Source of the DNA: Branchiostoma belcheri
Taxonomy: Eukaryota; Chordata; Leptocardii; Amphioxiformes; Branchiostomatidae
Direction of reading: 5' to 3'
Assembly (NCBI RefSeq): GCF_001625305.1
Contig: NW_017803302.1
Span: 255,623-319,622 of the forward strand
Length of the DNA stretch: 64,000 nucleotides
This document shows, one piece after another, positions 1-10,581 of the stretch. Each line of letters opens with the position of its first letter. Within the stretch, counting starts at the first letter, position 1. A model generated the notes under the pieces. It saw nothing but the letters and a program-made list of their open reading frames with translations. It did no database searches and was not told where the DNA came from. A program made the position numbers and the translations under genes.

Positions 1-831
1 AGTGCACTACAGCGGGCGGTCCAGATCCCCCCCCCTAAAAAAAGTAATGGCGGCACCTACACTGTCTACGCAGGTGATTAAATTGTTAGAAGACACACGA
101 ACGGAATCGGCTGTTCCAACGACGAACAGCCGGACGCTTCCGTTAGATACGATTATTGTACGAAGATAGTAAGTTCTTAGATTTAAACTTACGACCGTCC
201 GATAGAAATAAATGATGAATGATTCTTACCTCCTTGTCCGCAAATGCCGGATGGCCTTTTCCATCTTCGGAACTTATTACCTTTCTCGTCTCCTCATCCC
301 GTCTTCTCACCTTGAGGGTATGCCTGATGTGACTCCGGTGACTGTCAGGGTGAAGTGTATCTATAAATTGTATTTTTCTTCAGCTGTGATGATTGTGAAG
401 TTGTCCGTTGTGATCGAAGCTTATTTGTATCTACCGTTCGTTAGGCCGGTAGGAATACTTCCTTAATTGTTGAAGCAACATAGTCTCAAACACATCCCTG
501 AGGAAGTTTCTTCTACCTGTCTAAGGTTGGCTTGGCAGTCTTGGAGTCTATATACAAAATGAAGGTAGTAGACGAGGAAGGTATTCGCGCAGATGAAGGG
601 GTATTTTTCCATCTTGCACATTCAGGATTCAGGGTTAGGTAGTAGATTTTATGAATATACCTCGACGAGAAAATAAAAATATTAATCTACTCACAGCTTT
701 AAATATGCCTTTTTTTCTAGTACATTGTGCATTAAGGGATCTCAAAAAGGTGTAAAAAAGGATGGCCGAATTTATTGTATGCCCCATACCGTAGGAGTTT
801 GAACTTGTGACTGATACTATTTACAGACAAA
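1..831. other. no recognisable gene
   Basis: AT-rich intergenic sequence. I see no exon with convincing splice sites, no repeat shared with the rest of the window and no RNA gene. The one open frame starting near 212 has no recognisable motif and is of a length expected by chance. Confidence 0.5.
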
Positions 832-1276
832 CCCCAAGTGAGCCTCGCTAGACCACGCCACCGCACATGCACCTCAGACAGAATGTACACATGTGCCACC
901 AGAAAGTAGTACGTGACAAGTTCGCAGCATCTGGTTATAACAAGGACATGGTTATAAGTGTTCGTTTTTTTTTAACTTTTGGCATAATTTCCCGACATTA
1001 TCTGCCCATTAACAAGATACTATAACCATGTTTGTTTACAACATTTATGTATAATAGCCCCGTTGGTATACAGCAATTACTTGTCCGGAGCGGATGAATA
1101 CAGAATATGCCGTCGTACACCGTATCAGCTTCAGTTGGAGAGGAAGGGCGGTGGTGTGAGGTGGGTGCGGCGATGGCTGGTCGATTTGTGTCCCAAAATT
1201 GTCCCTTCATTGTTTTCCAACTTACCAAGACGTGGTGGTTACTGAAATGTAGATGTGGATAAGATTCTATAGAGGA
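832..1276 (-). repeat. dispersed repeat family A, copy 1
   Basis: About 445 bp that recurs in the same orientation at 31768-32222. Both copies open with the same stretch (cagacaaaccccaagtgagc) and share long blocks such as ttcagttggagaggaagggc. On the minus strand both copies keep a short open segment beginning CELVTYYFL and ending TWGLSV, with mostly conservative changes between them. The repeat may therefore carry a decayed exon of a transposon gene. I see no clear terminal inverted repeats, so its class is open. Confidence 0.65.
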
Positions 1277-2530
1277 AAGACGATTTATTCTGCCTTGTAG
1301 TTGAGCCACGCCGTGTTGTGTAAGGCCGGCCGTTGGTGGAATTATTTTTGCCCTGTCAGTTTGTCCAAACCTGTTTCCCTGGTGTCTAGTTCATAATTGT
1401 AGGAAACATTCTGTACTCTGCTGAACATAACGCCCCCTTTCTAACAATTCTTGACAGAACTTCCCAAGGTTGAATGTCTTTTGGAGAATCTCACCATTTT
1501 TTTTAAATTTTTGTCTGCACCGATTTAAATAAAAGACCAATTTCATACTTATCTGACTTACAGTACAGATCTTTGTGTTTCCTCCACAGTAACTCCTGAA
1601 GTGAACATCAAACAACATGGGTTATCTGGGACGACCATCGGACACACATCCCATCCAGAACACCAACAGCCGGACACATGAGACCTTAATATGATCGTTA
1701 GAAACAGCATTTTCTGCAACAAAGCAAACACAGGTTGCAAACATTTATCCCCTCCCCCAATCTTTATATTCGCTACATTATATGTAAACATTGGAAACAG
1801 AGCTAATGATAAATTGTTTAATTGACTGGCTTGCGGTAGAACATCCAGCATACTCAGGGTTAACGTTAGGTATATGCTTAACAGCTGTCCAGCCTCTTGG
1901 AAACTCAGACTTCGGGGACTGTGCCTTGGGCTCAGTGGGGGCTGGTTCAGCATAGGTACGTTCCTGGGATGTAAAAGCCGTTTGTGATTACAACAGATAT
2001 GAAAACGATTTTTACGGCCTCATATAATGGTTTCTTTCATTATATACGAATAAATAAATAAAAAAAAAAACAAGATTGCTCCCGGGTTTATAAATCGAAT
2101 TCCCCTGCAATATCAACAACAAAATACCTTATCAGCATGTAGAATCCGTGCTTCCTTCATCCATTTTTCAGTGAGTATTATATATTATAGTTGGGCTACA
2201 ACTGCGTGGTTATTAACTACAACGTCACATGGCAGTTGTAGTTTATCACCACGTTACTGCAGTTGCAATTCTTCATCAGTTCCTCGAGTTTCTCTTCCCT
2301 CCACGGCCCAGCCCGCGGCCGCACCCAGGTCCACGCCCTTGTCCACATGCAGCTCCCCTGCCGTGGGCAGAGTCCGACCCTTGGCTTGAGTCCTGGTTGT
2401 AGTTGTGGTTGTTCGCCCCCACGGCCACGCCGTCGCTGCTTGTTCTTGGACACAGTAGCCCCGCTACTCCCGCATCCCTTGTCCCCCATTGCAACATCAA
2501 CCTAGAGAAAATCATACCTATGTCAACTGT
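1277..2530. other. no recognisable gene
   Basis: A GC-rich low-complexity patch at about 2280-2480 gives open frames on both strands with Ser/Pro/Arg/Gly-rich translations and no motif; these look like composition effects. Near 1588 there is a splice-acceptor-like site (tttcctccacag) followed by a short open plus-strand segment, too weak to call a gene. Confidence 0.4.
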
Positions 2531-2657
2531 CTAGACATAAAAGACCTGAAAGACCTCACTGTCCGCAGTGCTGTCTGGAATGACCATCAGTACTGATGCC
2601 AGCAGCCTCATGTTGGGGTACAGCCGTCCCACAATCTCCACTGTGCAGCTGTGAATC
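2531..2657 (-). pseudogene. hAT-dimerisation-like terminal exon
   Basis: The exon starts after an acceptor (ttgttttgtag) and reads 42 codons to TAG. The translation contains YPNMRLLASVLMVIPDST, which resembles the C-terminal dimerisation segment of hAT-type transposases (YPNL..LA..LL.IP.SSA). The usual following ER.FS motif is missing, because the frame continues EVFQVFYV and stops. It is probably a decayed or truncated hAT-derived exon. A domesticated hAT-like gene cannot be excluded. No upstream exon could be joined with confidence. Confidence 0.4.
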
Positions 2658-3004
2658 CTACAAAACAAGATTCAGTTTTTGAAGGGATACCAAAGTAAAG
2701 GTTACTGGTTACTGTCATGGCATTTACATTGGATCACCAGAGATCTTGAATCTTATCTACATAAGGCTTCAGAAATACATTAATGTGTTTTGTTTATTCC
2801 TGTGGACCTGGGATGATTCGAACTACAATAATGTTTTCCTCTTTGAATCGTTGCTCCCTTGGAAGATTCATGACTGCTAGATACATTACGCCAGCCGAAT
2901 CCTTTTTTTATAGGGCTGGAACCAGCCAACGTTCACCGTTTAAAGCACCAACACCGACAAAAGTTATGTGTTGAAAGAGTGGTACAGAATGAAAACCTGA
3001 TTAA

Positions 3005-3954
3005 CCCTCAACAGTACACCTTCCCGGACTGATTAATCTGTACACCTGGGGTCCGCGCGGACCCCAGAACAGTTTTTTGCTAATTTTTAGAAATTATTAA
3101 CATGCTACCAGCTCAATTGTTTTGCAAACTGATGTGGGAACCTCTGTGTCCACATTACATACAAAAATCATACATTTTGAACTTTTTCTATTTTTAGGTG
3201 AAGAAAGAAAAGAAGACAAGAAGAAATACCCGATTTTTAAACCCATTTCAGACTGAAGGGGCTTTTGAGGCCCAACTTTGATCTCAGATAGCGGCTAAAC
3301 GGCTTGAGCTAGAAGTATCAAATTTGGAGACGTTTCCTAAAATGTCTCTGGAAAAAAGTTCATATTAGTTTAATACTAGTGAGTTGATGTTTTTTTTGTG
3401 TTGCCATGGCAACGGGCTATTTTTTTTAAAATAGAAGTAATTTTGGTTTAAACATAAAAATTTTCTGAGTTTTATATTAAATTACACTTCTTTTCTAACA
3501 TTAATAACATCTTACATAATTAAATATAAGTTAAATCATTTAATATGCATAGAATATGCTAATTTGATGACGTCATTGGTCAAAATCCAATACGGCGGAC
3601 TATATTATTAGCTCTGACATCATATGACGTCGTAATTACACCAAAGTTATTAAAATTTAAATGCATAAAATTTAAGTGCATAAAAACATATAAAAACGGA
3701 AATAAGGTAATGTATAAGAACGCCAGTGTATCCATTATGATCGAAAGCAGGCTGGGGTCCGCGCGGACCCCAAAAGAAAATCAGATATAATCTTTTTTAT
3801 AAATGGTAGAAACGGAGTTTTCTGCACTGTATTGAGAGACAACTTTGTGGGTAACAATTACCTAAAATTTCAGAAAAAATCTTTAGAAACAAAAAAGATA
3901 TTACAGAATATATAGTGCTGGGGTCCGCGCGGACCCCAGGTGTACTGTTTAGGG
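3005..3954. mobile_element. piggyBac-type MITE with TTAA target duplication
   Basis: TTAA is present at 3001-3004 and again at 3955-3958. The element begins CCCTCAACAGTACACC and ends with the complement of CCCTAAACAGTACACC, a 16-bp inverted end with one mismatch. TTAA duplication and CCC-initial ends are the hallmark of piggyBac elements. At 950 bp with no transposase it is non-autonomous. Three copies of the perfect 18-bp palindrome GGGGTCCGCGCGGACCCC lie at 3048-3065, 3754-3771 and 3920-3937, two of them close to the ends. The left end carries about 31 extra bases between the terminal repeat and the palindrome compared with the right end. Confidence 0.85.
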
Positions 3955-4148
3955 TTAACCTGACTCTATATCATCCATCCATGAGCAGAGCTTGTCGAAC
4001 ACATCTTTCTGTACATTCTCTCTGCTCGAGCCTTCAGCTGAAAACTTGCACACCATCACATCGATGTTGTTGGTGACAATCGTCTTCTTTGTAGACTTAG
4101 ACATCAGAAGTTCTGCAAGGAGTTGAGTGCTAGCACTCCCTGCTGGCT
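3955..4148 (-). CDS. terminal coding exon, unknown protein
   Basis: After an acceptor (ttaccttacttcag) an open frame of 64 codons runs to TAA. It reads through AGSASTQLLAELLMSK and VFDKLCSWMDDIESG. The stop codon lies inside the TTAA target site of the adjacent piggyBac MITE, so that element sits exactly at the end of the coding region; the restored pre-insertion site also gives TAA. The exon needs a preceding exon ending in phase 1, but the nearest upstream exon (4213-4502) ends in phase 2, so they do not join directly. I do not recognise the family. Confidence 0.5.
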
Positions 4149-4212
4149 CTGAAGTAAGGTAAAAGATAACTGTTGCTTTTATACGTATGCATTTACAGTT
4201 ATTCTAACTCAC

Positions 4213-4502
4213 CTTAATGCAAACCAGGCAACTGTCGCGTAGTTCCTTGCTGAACGACCTTCATCACTGGACATCAAATTTTCAAATATTGTCATTAGCT
4301 GTGCCATATCGGTCTGGAATACTGAGGTTGTCTTTCCGTTTCTGTCTGCATCTAATTCAATCAAGTCATTGTGGATTGCAATTATCCTTCCGCCTGATTT
4401 GCTTGCATTCTTCCTTGCTTCTTTCAGATCGAAGTCGGCTTTTATGCGCTCATCGTTTGGAAGCCTGTGATATACGACTTGTTCGAAAGGCACGACAGCC
4501 AT
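4213..4502 (-). CDS. first or internal coding exon, unknown protein
   Basis: An ATG at 4502 opens 96 codons plus two bases ending at a good donor (TTAAG/gtgagt). The translation begins MAVVPFEQVVYHRLPNDERI and includes GGRIIAIHNDLIELDADRNG. It has no signal peptide or transmembrane segment and is mixed charged, so probably nuclear or cytosolic. I do not recognise it. Codon use and the donor make it a credible exon. Its 2-base overhang is incompatible with the next exon at 3955-4148, so an extra small exon, an indel, or a different partner must be assumed. Confidence 0.5.
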
Positions 4503-5021
4503 TCTGGGAAAAAAACTCTATTTGGAAAAAGGTTATATATTATAAAGTGACGATTACCGAAGGGAATTAACATGAATGTTTATGAACAGTACATGTCAAG
4601 CCTGAGACCATGTTAGTCAAAATCTTTGCTGTGTTTGAGAATTACTGTACGCCGAGCTACTCGTATATTCGAAAGGTAAAAAAGTGTTTTTACGCAGGCA
4701 AGTTTCATTTCATTGTCAGTACTAAACCTTATGTTGTAGTGATTTTTTATTTCTATAGCATTTATATTGTTAAACAAAAGGTTGATACACTGCCTCACTT
4801 TATCGCCTTTCATACTCGACAATAAAATGTCAACAAAATCTCTGGGACTTTTCTCCTCAAAGGCGAAACTTTACAGCATAGACAACCCAAAGCGGGCATG
4901 TTGCAACAAGTAATCCTCCTGTAAAATATAATAGTAATGGAACTTACGGTATAGGAAACAAGAATATGGCTCATGGAACCAGGATGGTGCTGATTATGGT
5001 TTATTGAAGTCATTTGGATTT

Positions 5022-5318
5022 TTAGGAGTGTCTCCCACCACTTCTTTTCCCATAATTGAGATGGTCCCTCATTTTTTCAATTGAATATTTCAATTTTTTT
5101 ATATTCTTCTCTTCGAAATGAGGGTCAACAAAATATGGCTGCCCAGTGGGTGTAACCTGGTGCCCATCTACTTCCCTAAGTATTTCTACATGTGGTCCGT
5201 TGCGGTTGGCCTCCAGATGGGGTCTGTGGACCACATCTTGTACTGGAAGGTCACGTGGCCTCTTTTGCCCTTTGTGACCCATGAAAAGGGATGTAATCCT
5301 TTTCAGAGGTAGTTGCAT
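5022..5318 (-). CDS. possible exon, unknown basic protein
   Basis: An open frame of 98 codons beginning MQLPLKRITSLFMGHKGQKR and ending in a basic stretch (KKLKYSIEKMRDHLNYGKR). The reverse strand is also open over part of this interval, which weakens the case. No family recognised. It lies on the same strand as the exons at 3955-4502 and could be upstream in the same gene, but no splice phases prove it. Confidence 0.3.
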   Translation of the reverse strand: MQLPLKRITSLFMGHKGQKRPRDLPVQDVVHRPHLEANRNGPHVEILREVDGHQVTPTGQPYFVDPHFEEKNIKKLKYSIEKMRDHLNYGKRSGGRHS

Positions 5319-6172
5319 GTAACAGGACAGAAAATGGTGCCATTTTAGTAGCTACATACATAAACATTGCTTTCGTTTACACCTACCTTCCCTTCATGTG
5401 GTAGTAGTAGTAGTAGGTGAGATGGATACACACAGTATAGGTATGTTTCTTCCTTTTAGGTCTGACGCAATTGAATGCATCACATACTTGTACATGCGAG
5501 GCTTGAATGGCCTTTAGTAGGAGTCAAACAGGGTTGCAGCCAGTTCTTAATGTCCCACATGACAACTAACTGATCCACCTTTGACTTAGGGTGCGTGGGA
5601 GTGAGAAAGAGATGAAAAATGTTTATGTATATAGTTAACAAAAAAATATCGCTTTCGAGCCCGTATATAATAAGTAATTTTAACTCAAGATTACGTATTT
5701 AGTACTCGAATTTCTCAGTTGTGTTAGTACACATAAAACGAAAGTATTGTCATGGGTCATTAGCAATCTTGGCCCGCGAGGTTAGTGAAGGTTGTGGACA
5801 GTAGTTTTTTTAATGTATGATATATCAGGTGTAGTTAGTGTATTAAATGAAATTCGGCTCCAATACATGAACTTATAAGAAGAGGCCTCCCTATAGCCAG
5901 CTATAAGCACGTATATATGTGGTTAGCACTTTTCAAGTACACAACACAAGTTTTGAAGTTGACAATGAGTTTACATCAATAACGGGATAGAAACTCCTTG
6001 GCCCTCTTCTTTGCTGCTGGTCTCTTTGCAGCCTTGTAATAGCCAGCATATACCTACATAGGAAGTCACACAGAAGTAAATTCTATCACTTAAATTCTAT
6101 CATGATTCTTCTAACTTTCAATTGGCTATTTGGTGCAAATTATCTTGATATTCTGATCCATGATCGACAACA

Positions 6173-7095
6173 CAGGGTTCGAACTTAACTTTTTTTCCCT
6201 ACTGTCCCAGAACTGTCCCAAAGTGAGGATGGACTGTCCCAAACTGATAGATTGAAACTGGTTTTTAGGAAGTATGTATTACAACAACAATAAAGCTGAG
6301 TCAGAGAATAGTATTGCAATCGGGTGAAATTGATGTAGGCCCCCCCTCCCCCCTTCCGTCGGCGCACCGGCCGTACGATCTGGAGGCTGACACTCAGTTG
6401 TTGAAACCACGCCGTAAGACTGAGATGATCCTGAATGTCTTTGAGGATCGACAGCATTGACTACATTCGACGCCGGGGCCGCTCGCGGCGAGGAGAAAAA
6501 AGAAGAAATTTTCCTCTGTGCCATGCCGGCCATGACTCTCAAATTTTCTGATTTCGGCTGTTTTCGGCATTCCATTCGTCATTTCGCGGGAAACTAGGCG
6601 AAGTTTACCGAGAGACACCGTACATTCCCGAGCTTTGCCGGTTCACTATATTTGGCATTGTCAGCTGATCTCCCGAGCATCTCCGGAAATATCCGAACAT
6701 TAAGCAGTTACAGTTCGCCATATATGGCAGATGACTTGATTGGATGGAAGCTGTGATTGGTTGAATGTTGTTTACATGGATAGAATGTCTGAGAACTGGC
6801 GTGGGAAAGTGGCGCCAAGGCGGCGCGCTGCAATAGATCAAAGGCGATGGGCGGGGCGATAAAATAATGGCCTCACGGATGCCACACGCGCTGCTCAGCT
6901 GAGCGTATATCGAATTCGGCGGCTTTTGGTGAGGCCCAAAAATGGGTTGCGCGCCTGACAAACGCATGAACGGCTGACATTCTGATTGTGAATGTTCATT
7001 ATTTTTCCAGTGTCCCAAAAATGTCCCAAAGTGCTTTTTCAGTTGTCCCGACCGAAATTTTAGTGACATCGGGACATCGTTAAGTTCGAGCCCTG
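6173..7095 (-). mobile_element. hAT-type element, 923 bp, with 5-bp duplication
   Basis: The left end reads CAGGGTTCGAACTTAAC (6173-6189). The right end (7079-7095) is its reverse complement with one mismatch. CAGGG-initial ends are typical of hAT transposons. The sequence CAACA flanks both ends directly, giving a 5-bp duplication (hAT elements make 5-8 bp). Several tgtccca motifs sit just inside each end (for example 6204, 6216 and 7013-7028) and may be transposase-binding repeats. The interior is GC-rich and holds the open frame described next. It is too short to be autonomous. Confidence 0.75.
6279..6575 (-). pseudogene. N-terminal fragment carried by the hAT element
   Basis: The frame opens MECRKQPKSENLRVMAGMAQ and continues RKISSFF, then becomes Ser/Pro/Thr-rich. 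The QRKISSFF octet fits the PCNA-interacting consensus Q-x-x-I/L-x-x-F-F. A short basic segment ending in SFF is also common at the start of hAT and ZMYM-like transposases, which is the simpler explanation. It is probably the first exon of the element's former transposase gene, kept with its CpG-rich promoter. There is no downstream catalytic region inside the element. Confidence 0.4.
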
Positions 7096-7512
7096 CAACA
7101 GCCGTCGAAATTTTCATTTTGGCAACTCATCAGGGGCTATCCCAACAGTGTACAAAATGCATTATACATGACTGGCAAGAATGTCCGTAATCATGTCTGT
7201 GCGTACATGTAGTTGCACGTTGCACGCTGAAGAGAGTGGCAGAATTACAGTGCGATTGTGCCATTAATCACCACGCAGTCATGCTCCGCTCGGGACGGCA
7301 TACTGTATACTGCCCACTGCACGTAATGTCACATGGCGGGTAGTCCTTAGCTGTCATATAGACTGGAGTATGGTATTCAAGTTAGTATTGTTTTGAGATT
7401 TTTTTTTTATTTTGTGTCTGTACTTCCTTAGAGTCAAGATGACAATGACAAACATCATGCATTAACCTTATACCATTGTCTTGGCAAAGATTTTTCATTG
7501 CCACTATTTTTA

Positions 7513-8370
7513 CCTTCGCCAAGAAGGTTATGTTTTCAGTAGCGTTTGTCCGTCTGTTTGTCTGTGAACAGCATAACTCAAGAAGCCTAGTATGCATTGT
7601 CATGAAACTTGGTAGGTGGGTAGGTCTTGAAGAGACCTAGAAATGATTAGATTTTGGGCCCCCTGGCGGCTTTTGTTGGTACTGCAGCAGAACTCCCGGT
7701 TTTGATATCTCGCGATCTGGACATGCTAGGGTCACGAATTTTGGTTGGTAGATAGCTCTTGGGGTAGGGAAGAAGTGACATGAGTTTGGACCCCCTAGCG
7801 GCTTGTTCTGGAACTGCAGGAGCATTTGTTAAAAATTTTTCGATGGACGATAACTCAAGAACCTGTTAACGGATTGTCGTGATTTTTGGTATGTAGGTAG
7901 CTGAAGAGATGCTTGACATAATCAAATGACAATTATGCAAATCAGAAGTTAATTTGCATAATTAATGAGGAAATTCTATAAATCTGCTTTGTTCGATAAT
8001 AAGACTATGAAACACTAGTGACATGTAATTGAGAACAAAAAAAAAACATCTGAGGATATAGATTATGTAAATGAAGACCTGATTTGCATAATTAATGGGA
8101 ATTTTTTATAATTTCATAGTTGTAACTTTCATACTTGCCACACTTGGAAGTTAAGTGAAGGCGAACATCAATAAACATAATTTATTCAAATCATGCCCTC
8201 ATTTGCATAATTAATGAGGAAGTGTTATAATAGCTTTTTTGTTAAGATAAGACTGTCATTGGGTGAAGAATATGATCAACTGATAGAATCCATGGAAATG
8301 AGGATCTTATTTGCAAAATCGATTAAAATTGTATAATTCGTCAGCCGCCAGGGTAAACATTTGGCGAAGG
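7513..8370. mobile_element. MITE family B, copy 1 (complete)
   Basis: The sequence TACCTTCGCCAA at 7511-7522 is perfectly inverted at 8361-8372, so the element has at least 10-bp inverted ends and probably a TA duplication, as in Tc1/mariner-type MITEs. The interior is rich in octamer-like atgcaaat and tttgcataatta motifs. A second copy in inverse orientation lies at about 13083-13900, and a third, oriented like the second, at 43609-44404. No transposase frame is present. Confidence 0.8.
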
Positions 8371-8579
8371 TATGAGATCGCGGAACTCTTGTTGTAATTA
8401 TGCTGGCTTCAACACTTAAACAGCAGTGGCCTCTATTACAGGCTTAATTCGTGGATAGGGCTCTAGTTGGTATTACACCTTTAGCTTTTTTTCACTGGTC
8501 TTTGGTCCTTCAATGTTCTGATGTTAATACATGTGCTCATTCATTCAGCTATCCTAAAGCAAGGAAAGGTATAATTTAC

Positions 8580-8678
8580 CTCAACCTGTTCAGCTTCCCT
8601 CCTGGCTCTTAACAGTTCTGTGGTATGTCTTGGCTGTGTAGCAGGGCCTGGTGTGTTCCTCTTCAGTTCACTAATTCT
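8580..8678 (-). CDS. coding exon, charged helical segment
   Basis: An exon of exactly 33 codons between acceptor (catacCAG) and donor (GAG/gtaaat). It reads RISELKRNTPGPATQPRHTT and then a charged helix ending RREAEQVE. The upstream exon 8828-9025 also ends in phase 0, so the two join in frame. Family unknown. It belongs to the minus-strand gene whose SAP-like exon lies at 9304-9760, by position only. Confidence 0.55.
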
Positions 8679-8827
8679 CTGGTATGTTTAAAAAATCACT
8701 GTAAGTACAGTAACTGTTGTAATTTATGTAAAAAGTATGCAATTCAAAAAAGTTGAACTACATTATTTCTTGGGCTTTTTCACATCTGGATAGGCTATGA
8801 ATGTGTTACAGTAACTGAAAAGTTTAC

Positions 8828-9025
8828 CTTTTTTAGTTGTTTCAAAGGCCATGTTGTCCTTGGCCGCTGTGTCGACCATTTTTCCTCCAGCTCCTCCCTC
8901 CTTTTCAAACATTTGCGCCACTCCACATGGTTATCGTGGTCATCCATTTCGAGTTCAGCTGACACTTTACGGAGGTAGGTTTTAAACCCCTCCAGGTCAA
9001 ATTTGTTGAAATCAGGTCTTAGAAG
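8828..9025 (-). CDS. coding exon, predicted coiled coil
   Basis: An exact 66-codon exon between acceptor (gtttacag) and donor (AAG/gtaaac), both phase 0. It starts LLRPDFNKFDLEGFKTYLRK and ends in a Lys/Glu/Arg-rich stretch (RREELEEKWSTQRPR). It is likely a helical linker. It joins in frame to the exon at 8580-8678. I do not recognise the family. Confidence 0.6.
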
Positions 9026-9303
9026 CTGTAAACAAAGTTACAAAAGATCATTGAAATGCATTGAGATATGAGAAACACCGGAGGTTAATTCTATTGCCCA
9101 AGCAAATGTCATAATGTAATAAAATGGTGAGAAAAAAGTCAGAAGGACCAATTGCCTTGTTAAATAGCTGCATAATGACAGCAGAAAGCTTCTTTGTACT
9201 TTGGGGGTCATCCCATCCAAATGGCAGACTTGATGCAACTCTGTGTCCTCCTCCGACAAAGTGCCTGTACAACAGTGGGATGTAGTCCTGAAGGTGCAGG
9301 CCC

Positions 9304-9760
9304 TAAGTGTACCAAAGGCATTGCAACAAGCTTGCCAACAGGTTAGCATACTGCTCTTTGCAGATTGACAGTGGGCCACCTGTGAGTAAATACCGGCCAT
9401 CTGTTTCTACGAACAGGGCCGAATTATTCATTTGCTGGAGTGCAAGATGGACGCGGGTTATAAAGTAGGCATACACGGCTGCAAGCTTAAACAATGGCAG
9501 CTGCCTCATGTCAGTGCTCCATATCGAAGCCCTGGTCTCCTGCTCCAGAGTCCTGACATCACACTCGGAAGTTGATATCGTGACAGGACCAGCCCGGAAA
9601 CCTGTCTCTAACTAACTAGGTGATCATAGGCCCTTAGGACCAAGACTGCCTTATTTCCGCTCACCCCAAGCTTAAAGGATCTAAGTAGGGATTTTTTCTC
9701 CGCTACTTTCAAACTCTCAATGTCCTGGAGTCCTGTCTCCAAAAACCAGACCTGAATATG
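9304..9760 (-). pseudogene. SAP-like exon with frameshift
   Basis: After an acceptor (tttcatattcag) the frame reads a SAP-like motif: IESLKVAEKKSLLRSF, then LGVSGNKAVLVLRAYDHL. SAP motifs bind DNA and have the pattern L-x-V-x-E-L-K..L..GL..SG.K..L..R. A TAG follows at about 9611. After a 1-base shift the sequence continues as a convincing open segment (FRAGPVTISTSECDVRTLEQ through QLPLFKLAAVYAYF to LLASLLQCLW), ending in another TAG near 9303. After a further shift, a segment with LPFGWDDPQSTKKL follows at about 9150-9290. It is best seen as a decayed exon of a transposon-linked SAP gene. A single-base sequence error is the alternative for the first shift. Confidence 0.45.
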
Positions 9761-10245
9761 AAATAAAGGTTGATCTGACATTACTTGGTGTATGTTGTAT
9801 TTAACTAAGCATGTTTGCAAGACATTGTGGGGGAGATGAGAAAAAGGTCCAACTTGGAGAACGGGTGGAAAAGACCAAGGACTGTACCAGAAGGAATTAG
9901 GAGGGACTCAAGTTGCTCGTTAACTATGGAAGCCCTAGGGACGTTTTTCTAGGCGTGTGTATAATGGTTTCCCCTGAAAGACCGAAACGACCAAGGGGGA
10001 ATATAAGGCACGTTGTACGAAACCGGCGTCGTCTGGCTTTAAGGCCTTTGGGGCCCACGACCTTGCTGTGACTAGATAAATAGTCCTGCCGGTGATAAAG
10101 ATCTTCCCGGAAGACATCCTGCCCCATAAGCCTTTGCAACTTTTCTTTATAATCTTTGTACTCGTAACATTTGCTCATTTTCATGGATGTGTGGACTGGA
10201 CAGAGCATCCATCATTTTGGCGAAAGGCCTTTCTTGCCCAGTGCC

Positions 10246-10581
10246 CTATCCATTAAGGAAAACCTCGGGGTGACGTTGTACCTTGAACACCAACTGGTCT
10301 CGTATCCTGTTTATGGTATTATGTGAACAAGAAGAGATAACAACAATTAAGGCGGAAGTGTAGCTTCTATTCTTGTTACTAGCAAAGACAATCTTTCTTA
10401 GTTGGTTCGGGGACATGTTGTTTGCAGTTCTTACAAGATGGTAATTGAAATGTGATCTAAATCTTTCCAAGGCAGAATTTATGATTGGCAAAAAAACAAA
10501 ATTCAGAGCAAAAATATTTAACGGTGAATTTGGGTCCAATATGCCTTCACGTTCAAATGTAGCGAAAAGGTCAATGAATCT
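10246..10581 (-). pseudogene. integrase-like C-terminal exon
   Basis: Beginning after an acceptor (ccacccag), the frame reads RFIDLFATFEREGILDPNSP, FALNFVFLPIINSALERF and NMSPNQLRK. This is the pattern of the C-terminal part of a retroviral-integrase-like family widespread in fish, cnidarians and amphioxus (FY.LE..G.LDP.N....AL..VFLP.IN..L..F...WN.H...T..N.TP.QL). The upstream catalytic D,D,E part is not visible nearby, so the copy is partial. It ends at a stop after EVFLNG. Confidence 0.5.

Noticed and set aside
2217-2505. GC-rich open frames on both strands
   Set aside because: Several overlapping frames with Arg/Gly/Ser/Pro-rich translations and no motif; explained by base composition.
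2800-2830. tRNA-like B box (gggatgattcgaac)
   Set aside because: No matching A box or cloverleaf nearby.
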